Source of the DNA: Acidimicrobiaceae bacterium
GTDB taxonomy: Bacteria; Actinomycetota; Acidimicrobiia; Acidimicrobiales; Palsa-688
Length of the DNA stretch: 7,505 nucleotides
Direction of reading: 5' to 3'
NCBI GenBank assembly: GCA_030838025.1
Contig: JAUTXM010000228.1
Span: 1 to 7,505, forward strand
Positions 1 through 7,505 of the stretch are shown piece by piece. Made by a program: the position numbers and the translations under genes. Within the stretch, counting starts at the first letter, position 1. Every line of letters starts with the position of its first letter. The notes under the pieces were generated by a model. It ran no database searches, had not been told where the DNA came from, and saw only the letters and a list, made by a program, of their open reading frames with translations.

Positions 1-2463
<2,463 letters not shown>

Positions 2464-2470
2464 GTTGCCG

Positions 2471-2476
2471 CCTCCT
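2471..2476 (-). promoter_or_regulatory. Shine-Dalgarno site of clpC
   Basis: Perfect AGGAGG on the minus strand, 7 bases upstream of the TTG at 2461-2463. It decides the start: the frame stays open upstream, but only this TTG has a ribosome binding site at correct spacing and gives the conserved ClpC N-terminus. Confidence 0.9.
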
Positions 2477-2485
2477 AAGCGGTAT

Positions 2486-2506
2486 CCCAGGGCAAGTCTA
2501 CCTGGG
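2486..2506. repeat. 6-bp inverted repeat in the clpC promoter/leader
   Basis: CCCAGG at 2486-2491 and CCTGGG at 2501-2506 form a perfect inverted repeat separated by 9 bases. The spacer holds the best clpC -10 candidate (TAGACT on the minus strand). It could be an operator for a dimeric regulator or a small RNA hairpin in the clpC leader. It does not match the CtsR, HspR or CIRCE patterns as I know them. The repeat is seen directly; a regulatory role is inference. Confidence 0.45.
2495..2500 (-). promoter_or_regulatory. Possible clpC -10 box (TAGACT)
   Basis: TAGACT on the minus strand fits the TANNNT -10 pattern common in actinobacteria and lies about 31 bases upstream of the TTG start, leaving room for a short leader containing the AGGAGG. 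No convincing -35 hexamer is visible 16-18 bases upstream, so this is a weak call. Confidence 0.3.
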
Positions 2507-2608
2507 GGCCCCGCGTTTGCTGCATCCCCCGGTGGGAGATGGTGTGTTCGCATTCCTGTGAGCGGCCGCCGGGAGTCCGGAAACTTCAGGTATTGGCCCT
2601 CGTTGTCG

Positions 2609-2614
2609 TATCGT
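2609..2614 (+). promoter_or_regulatory. Possible -10 box (TATCGT) of the polyprenyl synthase-methyltransferase unit
   Basis: TATCGT fits TANNNT and ends 10 bases before the ATG at 2625. Transcription would begin at or within a few bases of the start codon, giving a leaderless or near-leaderless mRNA. This agrees with the lack of a purine-rich ribosome binding site before that ATG. No clear -35 element is seen. Confidence 0.3.
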
Positions 2615-2624
2615 CCTGCGGTAG

Positions 2625-3602
2625 ATGAACCTCTTCCAGCACCCGAGTCTTCCCGGGCTCGACGAACATCTCGCCCGGGTAGAGGTCGCGCTGAGAGAGT
2701 CGGTCGGCTCCGAGGACCAGTTGTTGGGTGACATCGCGGCCCACTTGATCCAGGCGGGCGGCAAGAGGCTGCGGCCCAGCCTCACCGTGATGTCGGCCAT
2801 GGCAGTCGGTGTCGAGGTCACCGACGACCTGGTGAGCGGGGCGGTTTCGGTGGAACTGGTCCACCTGGGCTCCCTGTACCACGACGATGTCATCGACGAG
2901 GCGCCAACGCGCCGGGGCGTGGAATCGGTCAATGCCCGCTGGGGCAACCTGATGGCCATCGTCGCAGGCGACTTCCTCCTGGCGCGGGCGTCGGAGATCG
3001 CGGCGTCGCTGGGCACGGAGGTGTCGGGCTTGCTGGCCCACACCATCGGGCGGCTGTGCGAGGGCGAGGTCGGCGAGATCCAGTTCGGGTACAACTCGGC
3101 CCGCACGGAAGCGGCGTACCTCTCTGCCATTGCCGGAAAAACCGCTTCGTTGATGTCGACATCATGCCGGATCGGGGGCCTGGTGGCGAACGCTCCCCGG
3201 GACCAGGTCGAAGCGCTGACCGAGTTCGGGCAGGCCTTCGGCATGGCGTTCCAGATCTGGGATGACATCTTGGATGTAATCGGCATCGAGCAGTCCTTGG
3301 GCAAGCCCGCCGGCCACGATCTGGTCGAAGGGGTGTATACCTTGCCGGTGATCCGCGCCCTAGCGGTCCCTTCGATCGGCGATGAGCTGCGCGATCTTCT
3401 CGGCGCCCGGCTGGATACACCTGCTCGGGACAAAGCCCGGGACATGATCAGGGAAACCGACGCCTTGGTCGCATCGGTCGAGGTGGCCCGGCGCTACGCC
3501 GATCAGGCATCGGAGTCGCTCGGGGCGTTGGGCGACACACCGTGCGTGCGGTCGCTCGCCGGGCTCGGGCACCGCCTGGTTGACACCCTCGAACTGGCGT
3601 AG
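2625..3602 (+). CDS. Polyprenyl diphosphate synthase, long-chain GrcC-like
   Basis: Trans-type isoprenyl diphosphate synthase, 325 aa, adding isopentenyl diphosphate units to an allylic primer; probably cytosolic or membrane-associated. Visible motifs: IPP-binding GGKRLRP (45-51), first Asp-rich motif DDVID (87-91) followed by the RR pair (R96, R97), GKTASL (171-176), and second Asp-rich motif QIWDDILD (210-217) followed by a GKPAGHDLVEGVYTLPVI-type segment. Residues just before the first motif are small (G82, S83), and that motif has no insertion as in short-chain bacterial FPP synthases. This, with resemblance to mycobacterial GrcC (ELVHL.SLYHDDV.DEA.TRRGV), favours a long-chain product such as a menaquinone tail. 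Chain length cannot be fixed from sequence. TAG at 2622-2624 is in frame immediately before the ATG, so no in-frame start exists upstream; no clear Shine-Dalgarno is visible. It leads a unit with the methyltransferase 13 bases downstream. Confidence 0.93.
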   Translation: MNLFQHPSLPGLDEHLARVEVALRESVGSEDQLLGDIAAHLIQAGGKRLRPSLTVMSAMAVGVEVTDDLVSGAVSVELVHLGSLYHDDVIDEAPTRRGVESVNARWGNLMAIVAGDFLLARASEIAASLGTEVSGLLAHTIGRLCEGEVGEIQFGYNSARTEAAYLSAIAGKTASLMSTSCRIGGLVANAPRDQVEALTEFGQAFGMAFQIWDDILDVIGIEQSLGKPAGHDLVEGVYTLPVIRALAVPSIGDELRDLLGARLDTPARDKARDMIRETDALVASVEVARRYADQASESLGALGDTPCVRSLAGLGHRLVDTLELA

Positions 3603-3604
3603 TC

Positions 3605-3609
3605 GGGAG
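3605..3609 (+). promoter_or_regulatory. Likely Shine-Dalgarno site of the methyltransferase gene
   Basis: GGGAG, 6 bases before the ATG at 3616 and just after the upstream stop at 3600-3602. It favours 3616 over an in-frame TTG at 3580, which would lie inside the polyprenyl synthase gene, and over the ATG at 3625, whose upstream bases are a poorer match. Confidence 0.55.
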
Positions 3610-3615
3610 CTCGGG

Positions 3616-4407
3616 ATGGTCGGAATGGAGCTGTACGCCGCGGCGCCGCCTGCCGTCGACATTGCGGACTGCATCTTCTACCACGTCATGGATCTCCCCG
3701 GATACGGGACCACGAGCGGCGAATGGGACCTGCGGGGGCACGAGGCCGAGTACCTCGGCCAGGTGCCCCTCGCCGGCAAACGGGTGCTCGAGATCGGCCC
3801 AGCCAGCGGGCACCTCACGTTCTGGATGGAGCAGCAGGGCGCCGACGTGGTCGCCTATGACCTGGGACCCGACGACCAGAGTGACCTTCTCTTGTACGCC
3901 CACACCGACCGCCAGGCCATGGCACAGCGCCAGTTCGCCCGGCGGAACCTCGTCGCCAACGGCTGGTGGTTCGCTCATCGAGCGTTCGGGTCCCGCGCCC
4001 GGCGGGCGCACGGCACCGTCTACCAGATCCCCGCCGAGCTGGGGCCGTTCGAGGTCACGACCGTATCGGCGGTCCTGCTCCACCTCCGCGACCCGTTCGG
4101 GGCGCTCCAGCGGGCGCTCGACCTGACGACCGAGACGGTGATCATCACCGAGCCGGCGGGGTCGGGAGCGTCATGGTGGCGCCGCCTCCTGCGCCGCTAT
4201 TCCGCGGCCCACATCAACTTCCTGCCCGACGCCCGCACCGGCCAGCCCGACGACGGCTGGTGGGGACTCAACCCCGAGGTCGTCCAGCGAATGCTGGCGG
4301 TGCTCGGCTTCTCGCAGTCAACGGTCAGCTACCACTCCCAGCGCTATATCAGGGACAACAAGGACATGGCCAACTTCACCGTGGTCGCCCATCGAGTGCC
4401 CGCCTGA
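3616..4407 (+). CDS. Class I SAM-dependent methyltransferase, substrate unknown
   Basis: A 263-aa Rossmann-fold methyltransferase. The SAM-binding motif I is VLEIGPASG (57-65); strand 2 ends with the acidic residue expected to hold the SAM ribose (VVAYD, D82); the motif after strand 4 reads SAVLLHLRDPFGAL (151-164), where LLHLRDP resembles the CmoB/DUF1698-like group. A conserved-looking block FYHVMDLPGYG...GEWDLRG (21-41) precedes the fold, and a Trp/Arg-rich stretch (WWRRLLRRY, near 190) may contact an anionic substrate or membrane. No signal peptide or clear membrane span is seen. It is not a recognisable UbiE/MenG, so I would not call it the menaquinone methyltransferase despite the neighbouring synthase. 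The 13-base gap suggests co-transcription and perhaps a shared lipid or quinone pathway; that is inference. The stop codon lies inside the first unit of the downstream repeat array. An in-frame TTG at 3580 would give 275 aa. Confidence 0.85.
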   Translation: MVGMELYAAAPPAVDIADCIFYHVMDLPGYGTTSGEWDLRGHEAEYLGQVPLAGKRVLEIGPASGHLTFWMEQQGADVVAYDLGPDDQSDLLLYAHTDRQAMAQRQFARRNLVANGWWFAHRAFGSRARRAHGTVYQIPAELGPFEVTTVSAVLLHLRDPFGALQRALDLTTETVIITEPAGSGASWWRRLLRRYSAAHINFLPDARTGQPDDGWWGLNPEVVQRMLAVLGFSQSTVSYHSQRYIRDNKDMANFTVVAHRVPA

Positions 4408-4498
4408 ACACCTGAAACGCCGGAGCGCCGGAGGCCGGAGCGCCTGAACACCTGAAACGCCGGACGCCGGAACGCCGGAACGCCGGAACGCCGGGACG
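4403..4498. repeat. Degenerate 8-bp tandem repeat array, 12 units, with 40-bp higher-order repeat
   Basis: On the plus strand the stretch divides without remainder into 12 units of 7-9 bases with consensus CCGGAACG: CCTGAACA, CCTGAAACG, CCGGAGCG, CCGGAGG, CCGGAGCG, CCTGAACA, CCTGAAACG, CCGGACG, three CCGGAACG, CCGGGACG. The first five units form a 40-base block whose start recurs, so 4401-4424 and 4441-4464 are identical over 24 bases. The first unit carries the methyltransferase TGA (4405-4407). CCGG is self-complementary, so neighbouring units can pair as CCGG-AACG-CCGG mini-hairpins. The array lies between convergent genes and may affect termination, or may simply be a slippage-prone repeat. 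No coding role is likely because unit lengths vary and break frame. Confidence 0.9.
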
Positions 4499-4554
4499 TG
4501 CCGCGGGAACCGCGCACGGGGCGGGACCAGAGCCAAGCCAACGGGGCGCGGGCG
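4499..4554. other. Rest of the convergent intergenic gap
   Basis: Fifty-six bases between the repeat array and the lysS stop codon. An imperfect hairpin (7 bp with one bulge, loop GGAAC) can be drawn at 4498-4517, but no T-rich tract follows on either strand. No gene or clear terminator is seen. Confidence 0.4.
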
Positions 4555-5994
4555 CTACTCGGGCCCCGCGCCCTCTGCATTCGGGTGCTCGGGGCGGAGG
4601 GTCGGGAACAGGATTACGTCCCGGATGGCCTCGTTGCCCGTCAGCAGCATGGCGAGGCGATCGATGCCGATCCCCAGGCCCGCAGTCGGCGGCAACCCGT
4701 ACTCGAGCGCCCGCAGGTAGTCCTCGTCCACCGACATGGCCTCGTCGTCGCCCGCGGTCCGGGCGCGGGCCTGGTCCTCGAACCGCACCCGCTGCTCCAC
4801 TGGGTCGACCAGCTCGCTGAAGGCGTTGCCCAGCTCCCGTCCCGCCACGATTGCCTCGAAACGCTCGACGAGGCCCGGGTCACGACGGTGGTCGCGCGCC
4901 AGCGGCGACACCTCCTTGGGGTAGTCGATCGCGAAGACCGGCTCCCACAGGTTGGCCTCGGTGGTCTTCTCGTAGATCTCCAGGATCACCTTGCCCGGAC
5001 CCCAACCGTCCTCGACCGGCACGCCGAGCCCCGCGGCCACCGCGCGCAGCGCCTCCACAGGCATCGACACATCGACGTCGACCCCGGCGTGCTCCCGGAT
5101 CAGCTCCGTCAGGGTGGCCCGCCGCCACGGCGGCGCCAGCGACAGCGGCCGGCCGCCATAGGTAAGCGACGTGGTACCCACCAACACCGTCGCCAGCCAC
5201 GACACCAACTCCTCGGTCAGCGCCATCAAGTCTTCGTAGTCGGCGTAGGCCTGGTAGAGCTCCAGCATCGTGAACTCCGGGTTGTGCCGCGTCGACAGCC
5301 CCTCGTTGCGGAACACCCGGCCGATCTCGTAGACCCGCTCGAAACCCCCGACGACGAGGCGCTTCAGGTACAGCTCGGGCGCCACCCGCAAGAACAGGTC
5401 CATGTCCAGCGAGTTGTGATGGGTCACGAACGGCTTGGCCAGGGCTCCACCGGCGATGGCGTGGAAGATCGGCGTCTCGACCTCGACGAACCCCCGTTCC
5501 TCCAACCACCGCCGAATCAACGAGATCATGCGGCTGCGCAGCAGCAGGGCGGCACGCGAGGACGGATTGGCCCACAGGTCCACATAGCGCTGGCGGTAGC
5601 GGATGTCGACGTCGATGATGCCCTTCCACTTGTCGCCGAACCCCCGCTGGGTCTCCGCCAGCAGTGTCCACGACCGCACCTTGACCGACAGCTCACCCGT
5701 CCGGGTCGTCACGACCGAGCCGCAAGCGCCGATCCAGTCGCCCAGCGCCAGCTTCTTGAAACCCTCGAAGTCCTGCGTCCAATCCACGCCGCAGAACAGT
5801 TGGATGGTTCCCGTCCAGTCGGTCAGCTGCCCGAAGGCCAACTTGCCCTGCCCCCGCCGGAGCATGAGCCGGCCGGCCACCGTGACCGAGTCGCCCGTCT
5901 CGGTCTCAGCCGCCAGGCCGTCGTACGCCGACCGCACCTCGCCAATGGAATGGGTCGGCTGGAAGCGGTACGGAACGGTGGCCACGCCCGCCAT
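4555..5994 (-). CDS. lysS: Lysyl-tRNA synthetase, class II
   Basis: Charges tRNA-Lys with lysine using ATP, in the cytoplasm; 479 aa, slightly shorter than the usual 490-510. An N-terminal OB-fold tRNA anticodon-binding domain spans about residues 36-115 (VTVAGRLM...GKLAFGQLTD). The class II catalytic core follows: motif 1 around FVEVETPI (169-176), the LysRS-typical segment GGALAKPFVTHHNSLD (182-197), motif 2 FRNEG...RHNPEFTMLE (228-245), YPKEVSPLAR (358-367) and motif 3 GLGIGIDRLAML (439-450). All core residues look intact, so it should be active. It is the last gene of the nadC-coaX-lysS unit, 16 bases after coaX. The start is slightly uncertain: GAGG abuts the ATG at 5992-5994, while a GTG at codon 4 has that same GAGG at 9-base spacing. 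It converges on the methyltransferase gene. Confidence 0.97.
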   Translation of the reverse strand: MAGVATVPYRFQPTHSIGEVRSAYDGLAAETETGDSVTVAGRLMLRRGQGKLAFGQLTDWTGTIQLFCGVDWTQDFEGFKKLALGDWIGACGSVVTTRTGELSVKVRSWTLLAETQRGFGDKWKGIIDVDIRYRQRYVDLWANPSSRAALLLRSRMISLIRRWLEERGFVEVETPIFHAIAGGALAKPFVTHHNSLDMDLFLRVAPELYLKRLVVGGFERVYEIGRVFRNEGLSTRHNPEFTMLELYQAYADYEDLMALTEELVSWLATVLVGTTSLTYGGRPLSLAPPWRRATLTELIREHAGVDVDVSMPVEALRAVAAGLGVPVEDGWGPGKVILEIYEKTTEANLWEPVFAIDYPKEVSPLARDHRRDPGLVERFEAIVAGRELGNAFSELVDPVEQRVRFEDQARARTAGDDEAMSVDEDYLRALEYGLPPTAGLGIGIDRLAMLLTGNEAIRDVILFPTLRPEHPNAEGAGPE

Positions 5995-6010
5995 CCTCGC
6001 AGTCCAGTAG

Positions 6011-6787
6011 TCAGCCGTTGACGTTGCGCTGGAAGATGATTCGCAGGCCGTTCAGGGTCAGCCACGGTTCGTGGTGGTCGATGCTCTCGGTCAGCGGGGC
6101 GATGAGCCCGGCGAGGCCGCCCGTCGCCACGACCGTGCACTCCCCCAGCTCAGCCTCGAAGCGCGCCGTAAGTCCGTCGACCTGGGCGGCGAAACCGTAG
6201 ATGGCACCCGATTGGATGGCCTCGATGGTGTTCTTCCCGATCACGTTGCGGGGCTCGACCAGCTCCACCCGGCGCAGGGCCGCCGCCCGGCCGAACAGGG
6301 CGTCGAGCGAGATCTCGATGCCCGGCATGATCGCCCCACCCAGGTACTCACCCCGAGCCGAGATCGCCTCGACCGTCGTCGCGGTGCCGAAGTCGACCAC
6401 GATCGTCGGCCCCCCGTACAGGTCGTACGCCGCGACCGCGTCGGCGATGCGGTCGGCGCCCACCTCTTTCGGGTTGTCGTAGAGGATCGGCATCCCGGTC
6501 CGTACGCCGGGTTCGACGATCACGGTCGTGACGGGGAACCACTTCTCGCTCATCTCCCGCAACGCCGCCGTTGTCCGGGGCACGACCGAGGCGACGGCGA
6601 TCCCGTCGACCACGTCGGCGTCGAGGCCCTGCAGTTCCAGGAGCTGGGAGATGATCATCGCCATCTCGTCGGCGGTGCGCTCGGCGTGGCTGGAGATCCG
6701 CCACTGGTGCACCAGCGACGACCCGGAGCCGTCGGCAAACATCCCGATCACCGTCTGGGTGTTGCCCACGTCGATGGCGAGCAGCAT
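6011..6787 (-). CDS. coaX: Type III pantothenate kinase
   Basis: Phosphorylates pantothenate with ATP, the first step of coenzyme A synthesis; the type III family belongs to the ASKHA fold, needs a monovalent cation and is known to escape CoA feedback inhibition. The 258-aa length is normal. Visible motifs: the N-terminal phosphate loop DVGNTQT (6-12), GADRIAD (110-116) with the conserved Asp expected to act as catalytic base (D112), DFGTATT (132-138), GGAIMPGI (150-157) and the adenosine-side motif ATGGLAG (221-227). The C-terminal PWLTLNGLRIIFQRN block is also typical. The ATG lies 6 bases after the nadC stop, and its ribosome binding site overlaps that stop, which suggests translational coupling. 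Gene position beside lysS matches the coaX-lysS neighbourhood of Mycobacterium. Confidence 0.96.
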   Translation of the reverse strand: MLLAIDVGNTQTVIGMFADGSGSSLVHQWRISSHAERTADEMAMIISQLLELQGLDADVVDGIAVASVVPRTTAALREMSEKWFPVTTVIVEPGVRTGMPILYDNPKEVGADRIADAVAAYDLYGGPTIVVDFGTATTVEAISARGEYLGGAIMPGIEISLDALFGRAAALRRVELVEPRNVIGKNTIEAIQSGAIYGFAAQVDGLTARFEAELGECTVVATGGLAGLIAPLTESIDHHEPWLTLNGLRIIFQRNVNG

Positions 6788-6791
6788 GACG

Positions 6792-6795
6792 CCTC
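6792..6795 (-). promoter_or_regulatory. Ribosome binding site of coaX overlapping the nadC stop
   Basis: On the minus strand TGAGGCGTCATG joins the nadC stop (TGA, 6794-6796), a GAGG at 6792-6795, a 4-base spacer and the coaX ATG (6785-6787). The overlap points to coupled translation of nadC and coaX. The spacer is slightly short, so the strength is uncertain. Confidence 0.55.
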
Positions 6796-7505
6796 AGCCG
6801 TCGACCAGGTCGAGGCCGATGTCGAGCACCGGGGCCGAGTGGGTGAGTGCCCCGACCGAGATGAACGCCGCGCCCGCGGCCGCGTAGGCGGCCACACGGT
6901 CCAAGGTCACGCCTCCCGACACCTCGATCGGGCAGCGCCCGGCGACCAAGGCGGCCGCGGCCGCCACCTCCTCGGGGTCCATGTTGTCGAGCAGGACCAT
7001 GTCGACGCCCGCGTCGAGCGCCTCGGCCAGCTGCTCGGAGGTGTCGCACTCGACCTCCACCAGTTGGCCCGGCCAGCGCCGCCGCGCCCGCCGGACCGCC
7101 TGGGTGATCGTCATCCCCGCCAGGTGGTTGTCCTTGATCAAGATGCCGTCGGACAGCGAGCCGCGGTGGTTGGCGCCCCCCCCGGCCCGCACCGCCGCCT
7201 TCTCCAGGGCCCGCAACCCGGGCGTGGTCTTGCGGGTGTCGCGGATGCGGGCGTTGCCCTGGGCGGCGCGCACGTAGGCCCGGGTCAGGGTGGCGATCCC
7301 CGACAGCCGCCCGAGGAGGTTGAGGGCGGTGCGCTCCGCCGTGAGGATGCCGGCCAGCGGGCCTTCCACCACGCCGATCACCTCGCCCGGGCGCACCTCG
7401 AGGCCGTCGGGCAGCCGCCATTCAACGGCCACTGCGGGGTCCACGGCGGCGAAGGTGGCGAGCACGCACAGCCGCCCCGCCACCACGCCGTCGCGGCGGG
7501 CCACG
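6794..7505 (-). CDS. nadC: Nicotinate-nucleotide pyrophosphorylase (quinolinate phosphoribosyltransferase), N-terminus cut by window edge
   Basis: Converts quinolinate and PRPP to nicotinate mononucleotide, CO2 and pyrophosphate in de novo NAD synthesis. About 236 codons are visible; the family is usually about 280 residues, so roughly 40-50 N-terminal residues lie beyond 7505. A GTG at 7502-7504 is in frame but internal: the residues after it (ARRDGVVAG) match the interior of the N-terminal domain of NadC. Motifs, counting from that GTG: TAERTALNLLGRLSGIATLT (55-74), DTRKTTPGLR (89-98), GGGANHR (108-114), LIKDNH (122-127), VEVE (149-152), LLDN (171-174), SGGV (196-199) and GALTHS (218-223). 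These cover the basic pocket for quinolinate and the phosphate-binding barrel end. It is the first visible gene of the unit with coaX and lysS; nadA or nadB may lie upstream outside the window. Confidence 0.96.
   Translation of the reverse strand, partial: VARRDGVVAGRLCVLATFAAVDPAVAVEWRLPDGLEVRPGEVIGVVEGPLAGILTAERTALNLLGRLSGIATLTRAYVRAAQGNARIRDTRKTTPGLRALEKAAVRAGGGANHRGSLSDGILIKDNHLAGMTITQAVRRARRRWPGQLVEVECDTSEQLAEALDAGVDMVLLDNMDPEEVAAAAALVAGRCPIEVSGGVTLDRVAAYAAAGAAFISVGALTHSAPVLDIGLDLVDG

Noticed and set aside
2544..2575. ClgR-type operator near GTTCGC...GCG upstream of clpC
   Set aside because: The half-sites are 10 bases apart instead of about 5 and the right half is degraded, so it does not fit the ClgR pattern as I know it.
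2498..3445. Minus-strand open frame (315 codons) opposite the polyprenyl synthase
   Set aside because: Ser/Arg/Pro-rich shadow; the plus strand has both Asp-rich motifs of a prenyl synthase in order.
4403..4498. CRISPR array
   Set aside because: Units are 7-9 bases and contiguous with no unique spacers, and no cas gene is nearby.
4498..4517. Hairpin as an intrinsic terminator
   Set aside because: The stem is imperfect with a bulge, and no T tract follows on either strand; kept only as a note in the intergenic entry.
4318..4580. Minus-strand short frames with repetitive SGV/FRRSG peptides over the octamer array
   Set aside because: The repetitive peptide only reflects the DNA repeat; unit lengths of 7-9 bases break periodicity in any frame, and the frames overlap real gene ends.
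4498..6021. Long plus-strand open frame (507 codons) opposite lysS
   Set aside because: Its composition is Arg/His/Gln/Pro-rich and motif-free, while the minus strand encodes complete LysRS with all class II motifs.
6348..7421. Minus-strand open frame (357 codons) across coaX and nadC
   Set aside because: It is an alternate frame of two well-supported genes, dominated by Arg, Gly and Pro, with no recognisable domain.

Overview
The window is GC-rich chromosomal DNA that reads as a bacterial housekeeping region, most likely from a high-GC Gram-positive lineage (Actinomycetota, possibly Acidimicrobiia). The grounds are the strong GC bias at third codon positions, an actinobacterial-type ClpC, a GrcC-like long-chain polyprenyl diphosphate synthase, and the gene order nadC-coaX-lysS...clpC, which resembles the conserved panC/panD-coaX-lysS-lsr2-clpC1 neighbourhood of Mycobacterium and its Streptomyces counterpart. 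The taxonomic placement is inference.

Layout. Positions 1-2463, minus strand: the AAA+ unfoldase gene clpC, almost complete (821 codons visible, C-terminus cut by the window edge), starting at TTG behind a perfect AGGAGG. Positions 2464-2624: a 161-base divergent promoter region with a 6-bp inverted repeat around a possible clpC -10 box, and a possible -10 box just upstream of the opposite gene. Positions 2625-4407, plus strand: a tight two-gene unit, a polyprenyl diphosphate synthase followed after 13 bases by a class I SAM-dependent methyltransferase of unknown substrate. Positions 4403-4498: a degenerate 8-bp tandem repeat of 12 units with a 40-bp higher-order repeat; it begins on top of the methyltransferase stop codon and occupies most of the gap between convergent genes. 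Positions 4555-7505, minus strand: a compact operon transcribed nadC (5' end cut by the window) -> coaX -> lysS, with gaps of 6 and 16 bases.

How the genes fit together. nadC (NAD synthesis), coaX (first step of CoA synthesis) and lysS (lysyl-tRNA synthesis) form a basic-metabolism operon. ClpC is the ATP-driven unfoldase that feeds ClpP. The plus-strand pair sits between lysS and clpC, where lsr2 lies in Mycobacterium and Streptomyces. The synthase probably makes the isoprenoid tail of menaquinone or a related lipid; the methyltransferase is co-transcribed but is not recognisably the menaquinone methyltransferase MenG/UbiE.

No mobile element, CRISPR array, tRNA or rRNA was recognised. The most unusual items are the nested octamer array and the oppositely oriented synthase-methyltransferase pair at the lysS/clpC junction. 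Nothing here clearly amounts to a new defence or mobile system.
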